The notes beneath the pieces are model-generated. The model worked only from the letters and a program-made list of their open reading frames with translations. It did no database searches and was not told where the DNA came from. A DNA stretch of 64,000 bases, from the NCBI RefSeq assembly GCF_035917675.1, contig NZ_CP109104.1, forward strand, positions 3,782,001 to 3,846,000, read 5' to 3'. The position numbers and the translations under genes are program-made. This document shows, in pieces, positions 61,410 through 64,000 of the stretch; position 1 is the stretch's first letter, and each line of letters starts with the position of its first letter. The DNA is from Streptomyces sp. NBC_01775. GTDB taxonomy: Bacteria; Actinomycetota; Actinomycetes; Streptomycetales; Streptomycetaceae.

Positions 61410-62771
61410 TCAGCCCAGCGTCCGCTTCACCACATCGGCAAGCCGCCCCGCGACAGCCCGGGCATGCTCGATATCCGCGGCCTCCACCATCACCCGCACC
61501 AGCGGCTCGGTCCCGGAGGACCGGAGCAGCACGCGCCCGGTCTCTCCCAACTCGCGCTCGGCCTCCGCGACAGCGGAAACCAGCTCGGGAGCGGTCGTGA
61601 CTCGCGACTTGTCCACGTCCGGCACGTTCACCAGGACCTGCGGCAGCCGCTCCATCACCCCGATCAGCTCCGCCAGCGGCTTCCCCGTCGCCGCGACGCG
61701 AGCGGCCAGCATCAGGCCGGTCAGCGTCCCGTCGCCGGTGGTGGCGTGGTCGAGCACGATCACGTGCCCGGACTGCTCGCCGCCCAGCGAGAACCCGCCG
61801 CGCTTCATCTCCTCCAGCACATAGCGGTCGCCGACCGCGGTCTGGAGCAGCGAGATGCCCTCACGCTCCAGCGCGAGTTTGAAGCCGAGGTTGGACATGA
61901 CCGTGGCGACGACGGTGTCCTTGCGCAGCTGCCCGGCCTCCTTCATGGCGAGGCTGAGTACGGCGAGGATCTGGTCCCCGTCGATCTCCCCGCCCGCCGC
62001 GTCCACGGCCAGGCAGCGGTCGGCGTCGCCGTCGTGGGCGACGCCCAGGTCCGCGCCGTGATGTACGACGGCGTCCCGCAGCCCGTCCAGGTGGGTGGAG
62101 CCGCACTCGTCGTTGATGTTGAGCCCGTCGGGGTCGGTGCCGATGGTCACGACGTCGGCGCCCGCGCGCGCGAACGCCTCCGGGGAGACGCGGGACGCCG
62201 CACCGTGCGCCCCGTCGATGACGACCTTGAGCCCGTCGAGCCGGTTGGGGAGGACGCCGACGAGATGGGCGACGTAGTTGTCGAAGCCCTCGTCGTAGTC
62301 CTTGACCCGGCCCACCCCGCCGCCGACGGGCCGCGCCCACGCCTCGCCCGCCGCGTGCTCGCGGTAGAGCGCCTCGATACGGTCCTCCAGCTCGTCCGCG
62401 AGCTTGTGGCCGCCGCGCGCGAAGAACTTGACGCCGTTGTCGGGCATCGGATTGTGGCTGGCCGAGAGCATCACGCCCAGGTCGGCGCCCAGCGCTCCCG
62501 TCAGATAGGCGACGGCGGGCGTCGGCAGCACGCCGACCCGCAGCACATCGACCCCGGCACTGGCCAGACCCGCCACGACGGCGGCCTCCAGGAACTCCCC
62601 GGAAGCGCGGGGGTCGCGCCCGACCACGGCCATCGGCCGGCTGTCGCCGCCCCTCACACTTGCCTCGGTCAGCACGTGGGCCGCCGCGACCGAGAGCCCG
62701 AGCGCCAGCTCGGCCGTCAGCCCCTCATTGGCGACGCCACGTACACCGTCCGTACCGAAGAGTCGTGCCAC
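61410..62771 (-). CDS. glmM: Phosphoglucosamine mutase
   Basis: 453 residues; interconverts glucosamine-6-P and glucosamine-1-P for UDP-GlcNAc. Start motif [13 protein letters not shown], phosphoserine loop [13 protein letters not shown], metal loop [12 protein letters not shown], sugar-binding GGEQSGHVI and C-terminal phosphate loop [14 protein letters not shown] are all intact. GTG at 62771 with GGAGGA seven bases upstream. It lies downstream of rplM-rpsI, separated by a terminator, in the classical actinobacterial order. Confidence 0.98.
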   Translation of the reverse strand: MARLFGTDGVRGVANEGLTAELALGLSVAAAHVLTEASVRGGDSRPMAVVGRDPRASGEFLEAAVVAGLASAGVDVLRVGVLPTPAVAYLTGALGADLGVMLSASHNPMPDNGVKFFARGGHKLADELEDRIEALYREHAAGEAWARPVGGGVGRVKDYDEGFDNYVAHLVGVLPNRLDGLKVVIDGAHGAASRVSPEAFARAGADVVTIGTDPDGLNINDECGSTHLDGLRDAVVHHGADLGVAHDGDADRCLAVDAAGGEIDGDQILAVLSLAMKEAGQLRKDTVVATVMSNLGFKLALEREGISLLQTAVGDRYVLEEMKRGGFSLGGEQSGHVIVLDHATTGDGTLTGLMLAARVAATGKPLAELIGVMERLPQVLVNVPDVDKSRVTTAPELVSAVAEAERELGETGRVLLRSSGTEPLVRVMVEAADIEHARAVAGRLADVVKRTLG

Positions 62772-62885
62772 AGTCGTTCCTCCGAGTTCCGCGGGCGTTC
62801 ATCACACGGGCTTCCGCGAGCCCGTTACACCAGGTATACGCCCTGTATTCCCCGTGGCGGTGCGGGGCCGTCGCCACCAAAAGAC

Positions 62886-62923
62886 GGATGCCCCGTCGGC
62901 ACCGAGGTGCGGACGGGGCATCC
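62886..62923 (-). terminator. Terminator of the rplM-rpsI operon
   Basis: Perfect 12-bp stem ggatgccccgtc / gacggggcatcc with a 14-base loop, 44 bp after the rpsI stop, on the side before glmM. Confidence 0.85.
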
Positions 62924-62966
62924 AGGCTGAAGCCTTCGCAGCCGACAGCCTCCAGCCGGCGCCAGG

Positions 62967-63470
62967 TCAGCGCTTGCTGTACTGCGTGCCCTTACGGGCC
63001 TTCTTGAGGCCGGCCTTCTTGCGCTCGACGGCACGCGAGTCACGCGTGAGGAACCCGGCCTTCTTGAGCGTGCCGCGGTTGTTGTCGACGTCCGCCTCGT
63101 TCAGCGCGCGGGCCACGCCCAGGCGCAGGGCGCCGGCCTGACCCGAGATGCCGCCGCCGGAGATACGGGCGACCACGTCGTAGCGGTCGTCCAGCTCCAG
63201 GACCTTGAACGGCTCGTTGACTTCCTGCTGGTGCACCTTGTTGGGGAAGTAGCCCTCAAGGGTGCGCCCGTTGACCTTCCACTTGCCGCTGCCCGGAATG
63301 ATCCGGACGCGGGCGATGGCGTTCTTACGACGCCCGGTGCCGGCGGCCGGCTGCGGGTCGCCGAAGCGGGACGCGAGGGACTCGGAGGTGTACTCCTCCG
63401 GGGCCTCGGGGGTCTCGGTGGTGTATTCCTCGACGCCCTCGACGGGGGTCTCGGCGGTGGTCTCGGCCAC
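62967..63470 (-). CDS. rpsI: 30S ribosomal protein S9
   Basis: 167 residues; longer than E. coli S9 because of the acidic Thr/Glu/Pro-rich N-terminal extension found in actinobacteria. Core: [48 protein letters not shown] and the Lys/Arg-rich tail ending [11 protein letters not shown] at 63470 with GAGGAG five bases upstream. Second gene of the rplM-rpsI operon, 42 bp after rplM. Confidence 0.98.
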   Translation of the reverse strand: MAETTAETPVEGVEEYTTETPEAPEEYTSESLASRFGDPQPAAGTGRRKNAIARVRIIPGSGKWKVNGRTLEGYFPNKVHQQEVNEPFKVLELDDRYDVVARISGGGISGQAGALRLGVARALNEADVDNNRGTLKKAGFLTRDSRAVERKKAGLKKARKGTQYSKR

Positions 63471-63512
63471 GATTCTCCTCAGCTTCTCTTCAGTCTTAGG
63501 GGGTGGCCGGAC

Positions 63513-63956
63513 TTACTGCGCGACCTGGCTGATCTCGAACGGCACGGGCTGCTGAGCAGCGTGCGGGTGCTGGTCGCCCGAGTAGACCTTCAGCTTCGAG
63601 AGCATCTGACGGCCCAGGGTGTTCTTGGGGATCATGCCCTTGACGGCCTTCTCGACCGCCTTCTCGGGGTTCTTGTCCAGCAGCTCGTCGTAACGGACGG
63701 AGCGCAGACCACCCGGGTACCCGGAGTGGCGGTACGCCAGCTTCTGGATCCGCTTGTTGCCGGACAGGTGCACCTTGTCGGCGTTGATGATGATGACGAA
63801 GTCACCAGTGTCAACGTGGGGCGCGTACACCGGCTTGTGCTTGCCCCTCAGGAGAGTGGCGGCCTGAGAGGCCAGACGGCCCAGGACCACGTCCTGAGCG
63901 TCGATGATGTGCCACTGGCGCTGGACGTCGCCGGGCTTGGGGCTGTACGTACGCAC
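63513..63956 (-). CDS. rplM: 50S ribosomal protein L13
   Basis: 147 residues. [20 protein letters not shown] at the start, [40 protein letters not shown] and a C-terminal AQQPVPFEI are the family features. GTG at 63956 with GAAGG ten bases upstream. First gene of the rplM-rpsI operon; its promoter lies beyond or at the right edge of the window. Confidence 0.98.
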   Translation of the reverse strand: MRTYSPKPGDVQRQWHIIDAQDVVLGRLASQAATLLRGKHKPVYAPHVDTGDFVIIINADKVHLSGNKRIQKLAYRHSGYPGGLRSVRYDELLDKNPEKAVEKAVKGMIPKNTLGRQMLSKLKVYSGDQHPHAAQQPVPFEISQVAQ

Positions 63957-64000
63957 GGTCGTAGCCTTCGCTTCTTCAGTGAATTGGGTCCTGACAAGGC

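Overview
The window is GC-rich, high-G+C actinobacterial DNA, almost certainly a Streptomyces chromosome core. Codon third positions are strongly G/C. The developmental regulators BldM and WhiD are recognisable almost residue for residue. The gene order guaA - GMC oxidoreductase - guaB3 - guaB - sigma factor - WhiB-like - groEL1/groES - tsaD/rimI/tsaB/tsaE - alr - glmM - rpsI/rplM is the conserved actinobacterial order, also known from Mycobacterium. No tRNA, rRNA, CRISPR, complete insertion sequence or prophage was seen.

Layout. 1-2.1 kb: the end of an unknown gene and two divergent DUF574-type methyltransferases. 2.3-6.1 kb: a membrane protein and guaA, then a divergent chorismate mutase preceded by what looks like an aromatic-residue leader peptide and attenuator hairpin. 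6.6-11.2 kb: SMI1/KNR4 protein, GMC oxidoreductase with an internal 27-bp repeat array, and a succinate-semialdehyde dehydrogenase. 11.3-17.3 kb and 23.8-26.1 kb: a Ser/Thr kinase cluster (one truncated by a stop codon, two intact kinases, one giant pseudokinase). It is interrupted by a five-gene operon for uptake and hydrolysis of an alpha-galactoside-like sugar (18.0-23.6 kb). 26.3-29.5 kb: glpD and a nucleotide-sugar dehydrogenase homologue lacking the catalytic cysteine, followed by a nested inverted-repeat structure. 29.9-35.5 kb: guaB3, a small RelE/ParE-like protein, guaB, the sigma factor ShbA, bldM and whiD. 35.6-40.5 kb: LysR regulator, MOSC protein, SDR, groEL1 and groES under two CIRCE operators.

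40.7-54.6 kb: a THUMP-like methyltransferase, two related TPM-like membrane proteins, a GNAT protein, the tRNA t6A genes tsaD/tsaB/tsaE with rimI, a DUF2993 protein, a small gene with an iron-box-like palindrome, and an alpha/beta hydrolase overlapping tsaE. 54.7-64 kb: alr, DinB-like protein, NAD(P)HX repair enzyme, acpS, a glutaminase-domain-only GlmS relative, a small acidic protein, coaA, glmM, rpsI and rplM.

Functionally the region joins GMP synthesis (guaA, guaB, guaB3), cell-wall precursor supply (glmM, alr), translation and tRNA modification, chaperones and sporulation control. The most unusual items are the Phe/Trp/Tyr leader upstream of chorismate mutase, the Cys-less nucleotide-sugar dehydrogenase, the GlmS fragment, the iron-box small gene, the paired TPM-like proteins with a shared Cys motif, and a recurring pattern of short tandem duplications at the 3' ends of genes. 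Function statements rest on sequence motifs and family knowledge; no database search was possible.
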